Positions 7,895 to 15,034 of a stretch of 15,034 nucleotides of DNA are shown one piece after another. Each line of letters opens with the position of its first letter. Within the stretch, counting starts at the first letter, position 1. The translations under genes were made by a program, and so were the position numbers. Below the pieces are notes generated by a model. The model searched no databases. It saw nothing but the letters and a program-made list of their open reading frames with translations, and was not told where the DNA came from. The DNA is from Chloracidobacterium sp. (GTDB lineage Bacteria > Acidobacteriota > Blastocatellia > Pyrinomonadales > Pyrinomonadaceae), in the NCBI GenBank assembly GCA_016712045.1, contig JADJRV010000011.1, positions 1 through 15,034 of the forward strand, in the 5' to 3' direction.

Positions 7895-8275
7895 ATGAAA
7901 CTTCGAATTAGAGAAAACACTCTTCGTTTTCGGTTGGGCCGCTCCGAAGTGAAAACTTTTGATCAAACAGGAACCATCGGGGACCAAGTGCGGTTTGGGC
8001 TAGGAAAAAGTAGCTTTGGTTACCTGCTAGAAAAGTCGCCCGACAGTAATTTTTCGGCCTCTTTTGCGGACGGAATAATTGTGGTGCGCGTACCTGCCTC
8101 CGATGCCAATAGCTGGGCCAGCTCGGATGAGGTTAGCCTTGCCGGAACCTTTCGGCCGGACGAACAAACTGAACTTAAAATATTGATCGAAAAGGATTTT
8201 GTCTGTCTGAATGCCCACAACGACGAAGATCAGACCGACCGCTACCCACATCCCAAAGGCGATAAGGCCTGCTAA
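7895..8275 (+). CDS. DUF7009-like small conserved protein
   Basis: Intact, 126 residues, soluble, no signal peptide or membrane helix. The protein opens MKLRIRENTLRFRLGRSEV and closes with a conserved-looking stretch, ILIEKDFVCLNAHNDEDQ, then DRYPHPKGDKAC. This start and end match my memory of a small family of unknown function (DUF7009) found in Bacteroidota and Acidobacteriota. The single histidine- and aspartate-rich tail with two cysteines could bind metal, but this is a guess. GAGAA lies 8 bases before the ATG. It lies between the regulator and the RIC gene on the same strand with gaps of about 90 bases on each side, so it may have its own promoter. No function can be given. Confidence 0.75.
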   Translation: MKLRIRENTLRFRLGRSEVKTFDQTGTIGDQVRFGLGKSSFGYLLEKSPDSNFSASFADGIIVVRVPASDANSWASSDEVSLAGTFRPDEQTELKILIEKDFVCLNAHNDEDQTDRYPHPKGDKAC

Positions 8276-8370
8276 CCATAATAACATTTTCGGAACATTA
8301 CCGAGATCATATTTCATCCTGTAAACATCGGCGACAATTATGCCGGAGTATACATTTGGAGGATGAATTA

Positions 8371-9098
8371 ATGATCAGTGTTCAAGGTAAGACCGTCCGC
8401 GAAATAGCACTTGAGATGCCGCTGACGACCCGCGTATTTGAGGAATTTAAGATCGATTATTGTTGCCACGGAGATACACCTTTTGACGAGGCCTGCCGTA
8501 ACGTCGGGGCTAGTCCGGAGATAGTATTGCAAAAGATCGACGGTGTTTTGGACCTATCAACAACCGGTGATCACGAATCGTTCTCTAAAATGGACTTGAG
8601 CGATCTCGTCGATCATATTTTGGATAAACACCACGTCTATACACGCGACGAAATGAGCCATTTGACCCCGTTGATGGCTAAGGTCGCGAGCCGTCATGGT
8701 GATCATTATACATATCTACTTGAGTTGAAAGATCTCTTCCAAGCATTGTGTGATGATCTGGAACCGCACATGATGAAAGAAGAAATGGTTCTGTCCCTTA
8801 TATTCAAAAACTAGAGCATAGTTACTCAAATCATCTTAACGTTGCGTTTCCGCCCTTCGGAACTGTTCAGCATCCGGTGAATATGATGAACATCGAGCAT
8901 GAAGAAGTAGGCGAACTACTTGTCAAAATGCGCCGAGTTACTAATGACTACACTCTGCCGGCGGAGGCGTGCCCGAGTTTCACCGCTCTTTACCATCGGC
9001 TCGGGGAATTTGAGCGTGATCTGCACCAGCATATTCACCTTGAGAACAATCTGCTCTTTCCACGTGCGATCGAGCTCGAACAAAAAGCCCGAGCCTAA
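8371..9098 (+). CDS. ric: RIC/ScdA (YtfE-type) di-iron iron-sulfur cluster repair protein; one frame break
   Basis: Repair of iron centres (RIC) proteins restore iron-sulfur clusters damaged by nitric oxide or oxidants. The N-terminal ScdA_N/DUF542 domain shows the diagnostic YCCHG (residues 30-34) in FKIDYCCHGDTPFDEAC. The rest is a hemerythrin-like four-helix domain with histidines and carboxylates in DHILDKHH, SRHGDH, EPHMMKEE, NIEHEEV and HQHIHLENNLLFP. The frame breaks near 8790. Adding one T turns the stop into EEMVLFPYIQKLEHSYSNH and leads directly to the second part, giving about 242 residues, the usual size. I take the ATG at 8371 because GGAGG sits 7 bases before it; the frame could be read from a TTG at 8356, but that would place the ribosome site inside the gene. 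It fits beside nitrite- and NO-generating enzymes. Confidence 0.92.
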
Positions 9099-9110
9099 CA
9101 CTCGCTCGGA

Positions 9111-9938
9111 ATGAACCTAAATATGTCGACTACCGCACCGATAACAGCCCCCGTTCGAGCTGTTCGCATGCAGCAAGTCGCTCTACCTACTGAACACGGC
9201 GGATGGGCGTTTTTGTTCGAACCTCTTGTCGCTGGCCTGGCGATCGCGTTTTCAACCGGAGCTCCTTGGATCGCCTGTCTTACTATCGGGGCATTTCTCA
9301 CGCCAGCCACTGAAGGTTCTGCTCGCCGACCGCTTTGGAATGCGAAACAGGGAGCGTGCGAGCCTGGCCTTTCGATTTTTGCTTTGCTACGGTGCGATAT
9401 TTTCGATGGGGCTTGCTGGTACGCTCTTGTCGGTCGGCGCCCAGTCGCTACTGCCGTTTTTGGGGTCTTGCCGCTCGCTGTTTTTCAGATATACATTGAC
9501 GCCTCAAGACAAAGCCGCAAGTTAATACCCCGAGCTGACTGGAGCGGTCGTGATGTCTGCCTCGATCGCAGCAATCGGACTATCGGCCAATATGCCGTTG
9601 GTAAATGCCGCCGCCCTTTGGGCAATCTTTGCGGCAAGGTCAATTGCCTCTATCCTGTATGTTCGCGAGCGACTTCGTCTGGAAAAGGTAAGCATTATTC
9701 CCGGATGTTCCCGACACTCGCCCATATCGCGGCGCTATTTATGACCGCAGCCTTGGCCTATAACGGCCTTAGTCCGATCTTAACGATATTTGCTATGCTC
9801 CTGCTGCTGTATAGATCAGTTTCGGGTCTTTCGCCAAACCGCACGAAAATGCGCGCTATGCAGATCGGAATCTGGGAGGTGATCTACGGATCCTTGATGG
9901 TTCTTTCGTTAGTGATCGGGCGTTTTGCTGGCTTTTGA
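9111..9938 (+). CDS. YwiC-like membrane protein; about four frame breaks
   Basis: Polytopic membrane protein of the YwiC family, function unknown. LPTEHGGWAFLFEPLVAGLA near the N-terminus is the family hallmark. Further pieces, in three frames, are RQPLKVLLADRFGMRNRERA (from about 9303), LPLAVFQIYIDASRQSRKL (about 9469-9525), ARSIASILYVRERLRLEK (about 9633-9687) and, back in the first frame, RMFPTLAHIAALFMTAALAY with IGIWEVIYGSLMVLSL at the end. Breaks fall near 9298, 9463, 9527 and 9688, mostly in short runs of identical bases; with them repaired the order matches the family and gives about 275 residues. In Bacillus subtilis ywiC lies between fnr/narK and narGHJI, so a link to nitrate respiration is known from context but not from biochemistry. 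The start is 9111, or the ATG at 9123; no clear ribosome site. Confidence 0.82.
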   Translation: MNLNMSTTAPITAPVRAVRMQQVALPTEHGGWAFLFEPLVAGLAIAFSTGAPWIACLTIGAFLTPATEGSARRPLWNAKQGACEPGLSIFALLRCDIFDGACWYALVGRRPVATAVFGVLPLAVFQIYIDASRQSRKLIPRADWSGRDVCLDRSNRTIGQYAVGKCRRPLGNLCGKVNCLYPVCSRATSSGKGKHYSRMFPTLAHIAALFMTAALAYNGLSPILTIFAMLLLLYRSVSGLSPNRTKMRAMQIGIWEVIYGSLMVLSLVIGRFAGF

Positions 9939-9960
9939 CGCAATTTTTTAAGTACCCAAC

Positions 9961-10012
9961 GGCCATCATCAACCCGGACAAAACGTAAACTATTCTGGTG
10001 ACGATGGCCTGA
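9961..10012. terminator. Possible bidirectional terminator between convergent genes
   Basis: GGCCATC (9961-9967) pairs perfectly with GATGGCC (10003-10009), and the pairing extends with one mismatch into the adjoining bases. The intervening loop is about 30 bases, long for an intrinsic terminator. A T-run (AATTTTTT) lies at 9941-9948, on the side expected for the minus-strand operon. The position, between two convergent stop codons 92 bases apart, is where a shared terminator would be expected. Confidence 0.3.
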
Positions 10013-10030
10013 GTCAGCTTATAAGGCCCG

Positions 10031-10663
10031 TCATGTTGCAACGCCACATGCAAATAGAGTTTCATCCTCTTGTTCAAGCACGGGCAAATATACCTGTTTC
10101 GACTTGTCCTTATCAGGTCCCACCCGCTCAAAAAGTGCCGAGCCCGCAAGTTCGAGATAGTCGATCCCGGATGCTGCAAGTAGTTTGGAAAGTGTTTCGG
10201 CATATTTCGACAAGTGATCGTCGATGAATGTCCGCGATGCGTCAACGGTGATTTTAGAGTTTTCGCTGTCGCCGCATTCCAAAGCATATAGTTCTTTGAG
10301 CCGAAGGTATGCGATAAACCCAGTTTCCACGGCGACATGATCCGGAACCTCATGCGTCGCAGGCTTGTAAGAGAATGCGTCGTAAAAGCTCGACAATTCC
10401 GACAGTAAATACCCGGGCTGAACCCAGCCCCGATAGCTGACCTCGCGACCGGGAGCCGGGCCGCCGGGGCCAAATATCGAATGAAATAGCCCTTCGCTTG
10501 CGTGTTTTTGAGCAGCCCTTGCGGCTCGTCTCAATTTCTTGTCTGAAACCTGCCGACCAAGCTCTCTGACCTGCGCGAACCAGTCACCGGTCGGGCAGTC
10601 GAAAAGTAAGCTGATAAGGCGCCATTCGGCCGCATCAACCAGATATTGTTTTTGCGGAATCAT
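10031..10663 (-). CDS. TorD/NarJ/DmsD-family molybdoenzyme assembly chaperone
   Basis: Intact, about 210 residues, soluble and helical. DAAEWRLISLLFDCPTGDW at the N-terminus, GREVSYRGWVQPGYLLSELS in the middle and the helix with FYDAFSYKPATHEVPDHVAV are typical of the TorD-like chaperones. The E-P-D-H pattern of the family appears as HEVPDHVAVE. These proteins hold the catalytic molybdopterin subunit, check cofactor loading and delay export. Related proteins accompany ethylbenzene dehydrogenase, dimethylsulfide dehydrogenase and selenate reductase. It is the last gene of operon B, so its client is very probably the alpha subunit at the head of that operon. The start is uncertain: the frame opens at an ATG at 10714, overlapping the hemerythrin gene by 20 bases, but family-like sequence begins just after the ATG at 10663. 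Confidence 0.85.
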   Translation of the reverse strand: MIPQKQYLVDAAEWRLISLLFDCPTGDWFAQVRELGRQVSDKKLRRAARAAQKHASEGLFHSIFGPGGPAPGREVSYRGWVQPGYLLSELSSFYDAFSYKPATHEVPDHVAVETGFIAYLRLKELYALECGDSENSKITVDASRTFIDDHLSKYAETLSKLLAASGIDYLELAGSALFERVGPDKDKSKQVYLPVLEQEDETLFACGVAT

Positions 10664-10694
10664 GTTTTCATCTTTTACCCTCACATTCAAATGA

Positions 10695-11202
10695 TCAGCA
10701 TTGATCATTAGCATTACGGATCTGGATCGACGCGGCTTCCGGACTGAGATCTATATGAGACATAATGTCCCGTTTTTCAGCATCGGTAAGGATCTCCTCA
10801 AGGATAGGATAGAGGAAGTCCGCCTCACGCTTGTCATGATGGCTGCAAAGCCGTAAGTAGAAAGCTTCGCGATCTAGAATTTGCAACACCGCCTTGTCTT
10901 TATCCGGTTGATCCTTTTATTTCGACGATCCTTTCCAGGAAAAGCTTTACAAAACGAACTCATTTTCTCGTGGTCATCAAAAAAAAAGCTTAGGAGCTCC
11001 AGCACCCGATTGCTGCGCCCGATCAGCATAGATTGGCAGCAATATTAGCTCCTCATCCTGCATATGGCGGACCAGTGTCGCTTGATACATCTCAAGCAAT
11101 TTCAGAGCCTTATCAAACTCAAAATGAAGAAGCCTTCTGATGATCAAAGAACATCTCGTCTACCAAGGTGTGCACGTTCATTAGATCTTTTATGTAAGTC
11201 AT
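10695..11202 (-). CDS. Hemerythrin-domain protein; about four frame breaks
   Basis: From the ATG at 11202 the protein reads MTYIKDLMNVHTLVDEMFF, then across repaired breaks LHFEFDKALKLLEMYQ, LVRHMQDEELILLPIYAD, FFDDHEKMSSF, FLERIVEIK and finally FYLRLCSHHDKREADFLYP. The order of H, F-x-x-H/F, H-x-x-x-E-E, DHEKM and HHDKRE is that of a single hemerythrin HHE-cation-binding domain of about 167 residues binding a di-iron site. Each break is explained by one extra base (near 11136, 10980, 10960 and 10918), two of them in homopolymer runs; the four together fit the total length exactly. It begins two bases after the heme-b gamma gene ends and runs into the chaperone gene. A role in binding NO or oxygen or in guarding the neighbouring metalloenzyme is plausible by family, not shown. 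Confidence 0.78.
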
Positions 11203-11204
11203 AG

Positions 11205-12065
11205 CTAATGGATTCGATCGTCTATTTTAGGATGAGCGGGACCCAGCCCGTTCTCATCTTTCTTGCCCCCAACCTCGACATGGGAACCTTCCCAAATCGC
11301 GAACGCTACCTGCGACGGTGTAGAAACCGTAAAACCGGCTGGAATCGGACGCGTGATCACGACTGCCCACCCGTTTTTCGTTCTAACGCCTTTTCCTTTT
11401 GAGATCGCATTTGGTGCCGGTGACAAAGTGCTCGGCCCATCGGCGATCAGGTCTTCAACGGGTTGGTCACGCGGGCCAGCACGACGGTTTCCCAGTGCTC
11501 TCGCCGGAGCATAACGAGCCGATGTCTCGGCTCTTGCTTGGAGGTTATTCTCGAGTGATTTTGCATCCTCCGGGTAATGGTCGATCGATGCATTTGGATA
11601 TATCGCGTTAATATTATCGGCTCGCCCCTCGACTATCGCCTGCCAATCGGCTCGCCAGAATGAGATTTCTACGGTCTTACCGACCTCGCCCATTTGCGGT
11701 GCCGGCACATTTGGGTCGACCTTTGCCGGCAGCTGCACAGCGCAACCATCAATAAAATGTTTAGGCCCAGGCATGTCGCTCTGACTGTCATCCAGCCATT
11801 CCAGCCGAAATGCGATCTCGGCCCCATTTGTGATCGCCTTGACCTGGGTCTCGGAGGTTGATGCCTCCATTAGACGCGGCTCGACCAGATCTTGCAGGAT
11901 CATTTTCGACACGTGGAGCGAAACCGCATCCCAAACCGGAGCATTCGGGTCAAGCGTGATCTCCTTGACCTGCGCGACGTTGACCTCTGCTGTTGGGACC
12001 TGAGCCTTTTTACAGGCAGCCGTGAATAATAGAACAACTAGAATCAGCGATGTAATGGATCGCAT
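11205..12065 (-). CDS. Ethylbenzene dehydrogenase-related heme-b gamma subunit (EbdC/DdhC/NxrC-like)
   Basis: Intact, 286 residues. The N-terminus is a signal peptide, with SLILVVLLFTAACKKA resembling a lipoprotein cleavage site at C18, although threonine at -3 is not ideal. The mature part matches the EB_dh heme-binding family: LDPNAPVWDAVS, then AEIAFRLEWLDDSQSD, GKTVEISFWRADWQAIVEGR and near the end GWAVVITRPIP and SQVAFAIWEGSHVEVGGKK. In ethylbenzene dehydrogenase this subunit holds one b heme with Met and Lys ligands and takes electrons from, or gives them to, the beta subunit in the periplasm. Here the exact ligands cannot be fixed by eye. A strong GAGGAGG lies 7-8 bases before the ATG and overlaps the stop codon of the beta gene, so the two are translationally coupled. 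Confidence 0.85.
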   Translation of the reverse strand: MRSITSLILVVLLFTAACKKAQVPTAEVNVAQVKEITLDPNAPVWDAVSLHVSKMILQDLVEPRLMEASTSETQVKAITNGAEIAFRLEWLDDSQSDMPGPKHFIDGCAVQLPAKVDPNVPAPQMGEVGKTVEISFWRADWQAIVEGRADNINAIYPNASIDHYPEDAKSLENNLQARAETSARYAPARALGNRRAGPRDQPVEDLIADGPSTLSPAPNAISKGKGVRTKNGWAVVITRPIPAGFTVSTPSQVAFAIWEGSHVEVGGKKDENGLGPAHPKIDDRIH

Positions 12066-12077
12066 ATAAAAACCTCC

Positions 12078-13220
12078 TCACGGACAGTTGGTGCGTGTGA
12101 TCTGATAAAGCTTGTCATAGGCCGGTCGAATGTGGACGGGTTCTTTGAACGGTACGTTGACTAACTCTTTCCCGTTTTCATCCATTCCGATGGCCTTGTC
12201 GCCGACCCGCTTCCATTTCCGCATAATGGCCTCGGTCGAACCGAATAGGCCTAGTAAACTCGTGAGATCCTTATCGTTCGGTGCGTTCCGGTAGACCTCA
12301 ACTGCCTTATCAACGCCGGGGCCGAACATCTGTTTGGTAAAGGCGGTCGGTACGTGGATCGGCGGAATGTAATATACATTCGGTTCGAGTCCGAACTGCG
12401 GGAAAAGCGGCAAGGCCACCTTTTTGATATGGACAAGGTAATCGATCGGATTGTCAGCCCTCGGCTTTATCCGGCGTGTTTATAAAACCGGCAACACGGA
12501 TCTTTCCGATGCAATTTGCAAAACACTGGGGCGACAGCCCTTGCTCGATCTTTGGATAACAGGCGATACACTTTTCCGAAGTCGATGTCATCGGATTAAA
12601 AAAGACCTTTTTGTACGGACATCCGCGAACACATTCCTGATAACCGCGGCAGCGGTTCTGATCGACCAGGACGATGCCGTCCTCGGGGCGTTTATAGATC
12701 GAACCGCGTGGACACGACGCCAGACAACCGGGATAAGTGCAGTGATTGCAAATGCGGGCAAGGTAATAGAACCATGCCATTTGGTGAGGTATGTCGATGC
12801 TCGCCGTGTTTCGATGCCACCGGCACAGTCGTCTTCGCCGACGTTTGGATATGCATAATCTTCGGATTCGGGACGCCAGCCGAGGACGCGTTCGCCTGCC
12901 GGTGCTGATTCAAAGATCGTGCTGCCTTTATAGACCGGTTGACCGTTCTCCTCGCCCCAGTTTTGACCATCGAGCAAACTCAACAGATTTAGATCCCAGG
13001 CTAGCGGATACGAGCCGTACGGTTTGGATTCGACGTTGTTCCATAGCATATACTCCTGGCCCTTGCCCGAAGTCCATGTCGTTTTGCATGCCAGCGTGCA
13101 GGTTTGGCACGCGATACACTTATTTGTATCGAAAGCGGCGGCAAATTGCTTTTGCGGACGGCTTTCCGGATACCAATAGGACATTTCTCGTCCGAGCTGC
13201 CAGTTATTTACGCGAGCCAT
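12078..13220 (-). CDS. NarH/NxrB/EbdB-like iron-sulfur beta subunit of a type II DMSO-reductase-family enzyme; two frame breaks
   Basis: About 380 residues after repair. Cysteine groups, in order, are CIACQTCTLACKTTW, CNHCTYPGCLASCPRG, CRGYQECVRGCPYK and CIACYPKIEQGLSPQC with CIGK after it. In the third group tyrosine replaces the second cysteine, the mark of the [3Fe-4S] cluster in NarH-type subunits, so the expected set is three [4Fe-4S] plus one [3Fe-4S]. The LYRNAPNDK-type C-terminal region (VEVYRNAPNDKDLTSLLGLF) is also typical. The frame breaks near 12790, between IETRRAS and HQMAWFYYLARICNHC, and near 12456, where one extra base separates TPDKAE from NPIDYLVHIKKVALPLFPQF. GGAGA lies 7 bases before the ATG. 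There is no signal peptide; in this family the beta subunit travels with the alpha subunit or stays inside. Confidence 0.9.
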
Positions 13221-13250
13221 AGTTTTTCTCCGTGTGGTTGTCTTTGTCTG

Positions 13251-13740
13251 TTATCTTACGGTGTGTTCCGCGAGATTCATTTGTTGCAGGGGAGCGAACG
13301 AAGCTGATGGAACTGAAGATCTGCCTTCCATGCGAGTCGTCAGGCGACTCAGAAAAAGGGAGGCGATCGCGAGAATGAGCACGACAAATGCATTCCAGCG
13401 TGCCAGCCCCTTGCCGCGGATCATTTGGATCAAACCGACGAGAGCGAATATGCCGGTCAGTTCGATCGCGACAAAGGGCGGCAGAGCCGATGCTCTGAGG
13501 GCAATTATGTTTGTCCAGGGCGGCCTTGGCCATCAATGACCGCACCTCTCCCTGCTATCTCACCCGCCGCAAAAACCGCTAACGTTATTAAGGCCGTCAC
13601 TAGAAATACCCATAAACTGCACCAGTCTGACTTGGCGCGCCGACCGCCACATTCCGTAAAGGGAGCGCCGCAGTGCCCAGGATCCGTCCCGATCAGGGGT
13701 AGGTAGTTAGAAAAGGAATGTGTATTCGTGTCGGATCCAT
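13251..13740 (-). CDS. Unidentified small membrane protein between alpha and beta subunit genes; frame-broken
   Basis: Not recognised. Between the alpha stop (13749) and the beta start (13220) the minus strand encodes hydrophobic pieces in more than one frame: WVFLVTALITLAVFAAGE, PFVAIELTGIFALVGLIQMI and WNAFVVLILAIASLFLSRL, the last two contiguous and ending with a polar tail and a TAA at 13251-13253. A likely start is the ATG at 13740, read as MDPTRIHIPF before a break near 13713. Further breaks near 13670-13640 and 13525 are needed. A repaired product would be about 163 residues with three membrane helices. Its place between catalytic and iron-sulfur subunit genes suggests an accessory or anchor for the complex, but no family hallmark was seen and the exact N-terminal half is uncertain. 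Confidence 0.5.
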
Positions 13741-13748
13741 TTGTTCCA

Positions 13749-15034
13749 CTATTTCTTGCCGATAAAATCTCCGGCGATGTAACGCTTCATTGCATCGGAT
13801 TCATTTCTCGGCCGGATGCCCAGCTTAGTCGGACGCCATAGCGGCTCGTCACCAATGCCGCCTGGTTCTGCCTTAGTGATCTTGATAATGATTCACGCGG
13901 AGCACCGGTCGGACAGTGCGTGTCTGGCAGAAATCCTTTGCCCGATGCTTTGACCGTACATTTCCTTTCGAACTAGGAGTCGGTCATTGTCCACGTCGGC
14001 TTTAGCCAGCCGCGCGTCGCGGACTGGTGCGAGCCCGAACGAAACATCGCCTGATAATTTGTCCGAGGGTTCTTTGCCAATCCGTCTTTGCGTTCCTTTT
14101 GCCCCTGTTGCGAGCCCGGTGTTGCTCCGTACATATTGAACCACATGCGGGTCACATTTCGCGGCGTTCCCGGATAGTAACTTGCTCTCGGCAAAGAGCC
14201 GGGCAAGCTCGTAAGTCTTCTTGTCCGCCCTTGCCAGCCGCGAAACGGACGGTCCTCGGGGTCGGGATCGATCCCAGACATAATCGCCGTCCTTGACCCC
14301 AAGTTCCTGAGCATCGGCTGGGTTGATGTCGCAACATATCCCTCGGTAACGAACGGCGAGCGTTTATCGCGGCGATAAATGTCGCCGAACGGACCGAAGA
14401 GCATTGAGTTCATATCCGTATCGATCGGCGTGGTATGCGAGCCATGGCGATATTTCGGCGTGTGGAAAATGAATTTGTAATCATCCTTGATCAGCGGATG
14501 GGCGGTATTCTTGGCGTCGGCCACGTATAAACAGCTGTAGACTACATCCGGCCGCGGCGAGTGTCACACGAAGGTCATCGCGCTTGGCGCCGTAGGCCTG
14601 GCCCCTTAGGACGCATGGCCTCGTGCGGCGGTGCAATGATGATGTTCGGTTCGTAAAACGTTGAATCGACCGTCTTGGCGGTGTACGGGCAAATTCCTCA
14701 CCGCCTCTATAAACTCGTCTTCCTCACGATATGATTCGAGACGGCCGCTTTTTGTACCACGGCGTCGAATTGGCGACCTGATCGGAGCCGACCGATTTCG
14801 GCGTCGTTCGGCTATTCATTATGGCCGAAATGCCTTGATCGCCTTTTCATGAAGGCTCCTGGGGCGAATAGCCCTTGGTATTGGTCGAATGGTCAAGGAT
14901 ACGCTGAAGATAACGTCGGTCCGGTCATCCCTTGACAAATTTCCAATAGTCATTAAAACGTTGGTCGCCTGTTAGATCAGCGAGTTTCGACGCGACCGAG
15001 GCAACACCTCGATATCGCCCCACGTGTTAAATAT
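13749..15034 (-). CDS. Type II DMSO-reductase-family molybdopterin catalytic alpha subunit (NxrA/EbdA/NarG-like), C-terminal part, heavily frame-broken
   Basis: Only the C-terminal part is inside the window; the cofactor-binding N-terminus lies to the right. Pieces in order are ADLTGDQRFNDYWKFVKG, YLQRILDHSTNTKGY, GRLESYREEDEFIE, KYRHGSHTTPIDTDMNSM, FGPFGDIYRRDKRSPFVTEG, DINPADAQELGVKDGDYVW, DPDPEDRPFRGWQ, YYPGTPRNVTRMWFNMYGA, MFRSGSHQSATRGWLKP, LPDTHCPTGAPRES and ITKAEPGGIGDEPLW. This is the C-terminal domain of ethylbenzene dehydrogenase, Nitrospira-type nitrite oxidoreductase and related nitrate, selenate and chlorate reductases. At least ten breaks are needed; some come in compensating pairs (near 14330 and 14275). 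The reading ends in AGDFIGKK and a TAG at 13749. Substrate and cell location cannot be settled without the N-terminus. Decay is possible, but conservation across every break favours sequence error. Confidence 0.82.

Noticed and set aside
8027..8317. Minus-strand frame with a hydrophobic, signal-like N-terminus opposite the DUF7009-like gene
   Set aside because: It is antisense to the conserved C-terminus of the DUF7009-like protein, has no ribosome site at proper spacing, and its C-terminal half is compositionally odd. The hydrophobicity is explained by the antisense of a Pro/Lys/Asp-rich tail.
9856..10473. Minus-strand frame of 205 codons overlapping the TorD-like gene
   Set aside because: It is an out-of-frame shadow of the chaperone gene that runs into the YwiC-like gene from the opposite strand. 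The protein is Arg/His/Ser-rich and has no recognisable domain.
10978..10988. A-run on the + strand as a possible terminator T-tract or slippage site
   Set aside because: It lies inside the hemerythrin coding region, is not preceded by a hairpin, and the extra base there fits a homopolymer length error.
13749..15034. Calling the alpha subunit a pseudogene
   Set aside because: There are many breaks, but each joins conserved sequence to conserved sequence, some in compensating pairs. Neighbouring genes have the same single-base errors, so sequencing error is the simpler reading.
1..15034. CRISPR arrays, tRNA or rRNA genes, insertion sequences, attachment sites
   Set aside because: Looked for on both strands. 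No regularly spaced repeats, no cloverleaf or rRNA-like stretches, no transposase motifs or paired terminal inverted repeats were seen.

Overview
The window looks like the nitrogen-oxide respiration region of an uncultured bacterium, seen as a contig with many small reading-frame breaks. No rRNA or tRNA gene fixes the taxonomy. A NarK with an inserted soluble domain, a Rieske/ferredoxin/NasA-type reductase set and a DUF6755-like protein together suggest Acidobacteriota (possibly Blastocatellia), or a Bacteroidota-related lineage. This is an inference and is weak.

Layout. Minus-strand operon A runs from 6779 down to the left edge. In transcription order it holds a NarI-like membrane b-type cytochrome with a zinc-ribbon tail, a NasA/NarB-type molybdopterin nitrate reductase, a four-cluster ferredoxin, a Tat-type Rieske protein, a small DUF6755-like membrane protein, the nitrate/nitrite transporter NarK, and the start of nrfH. 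NrfH is the membrane tetraheme quinol dehydrogenase for NrfA nitrite reductase, so nrfA probably lies just outside the window. A plus-strand block at 7157-9938 holds a Crp/Fnr regulator, a small DUF7009-like protein, the iron-sulfur repair protein RIC/ScdA, and a YwiC-like membrane protein. Minus-strand operon B runs from the right edge down to 10031. It encodes a type II DMSO-reductase-family enzyme: catalytic alpha subunit (NxrA/EbdA/NarG-like, 5' end missing), an unidentified small membrane protein, a NarH/NxrB-like iron-sulfur beta subunit, an ethylbenzene-dehydrogenase-type heme-b gamma subunit, a hemerythrin, and a TorD/NarJ-type chaperone.

How the parts fit. NarK imports nitrate or exports nitrite. 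The NasA-type enzyme would reduce nitrate in the cytoplasm, fed by ferredoxin and membrane partners. NrfH/NrfA would reduce nitrite to ammonium. The second molybdoenzyme could be another nitrate reductase, a nitrite oxidoreductase, or a selenate/chlorate-type enzyme. RIC and the hemerythrin fit protection against NO and iron-sulfur damage, and the Crp/Fnr protein is the obvious local regulator.

Data quality. At least nine genes carry +1/-1 frame breaks, many in short homopolymers, while the encoded proteins remain conserved on both sides of each break. Breaks become denser toward the right end. I read these mainly as sequencing or assembly errors, not gene decay, and give each gene its reconstructed full span. 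The most interesting feature is the NasA-type reductase packaged with a Rieske protein, ferredoxin, zinc-ribbon b-type cytochrome and DUF6755-like protein. That arrangement matches none of the textbook Nar, Nap or Nas systems.
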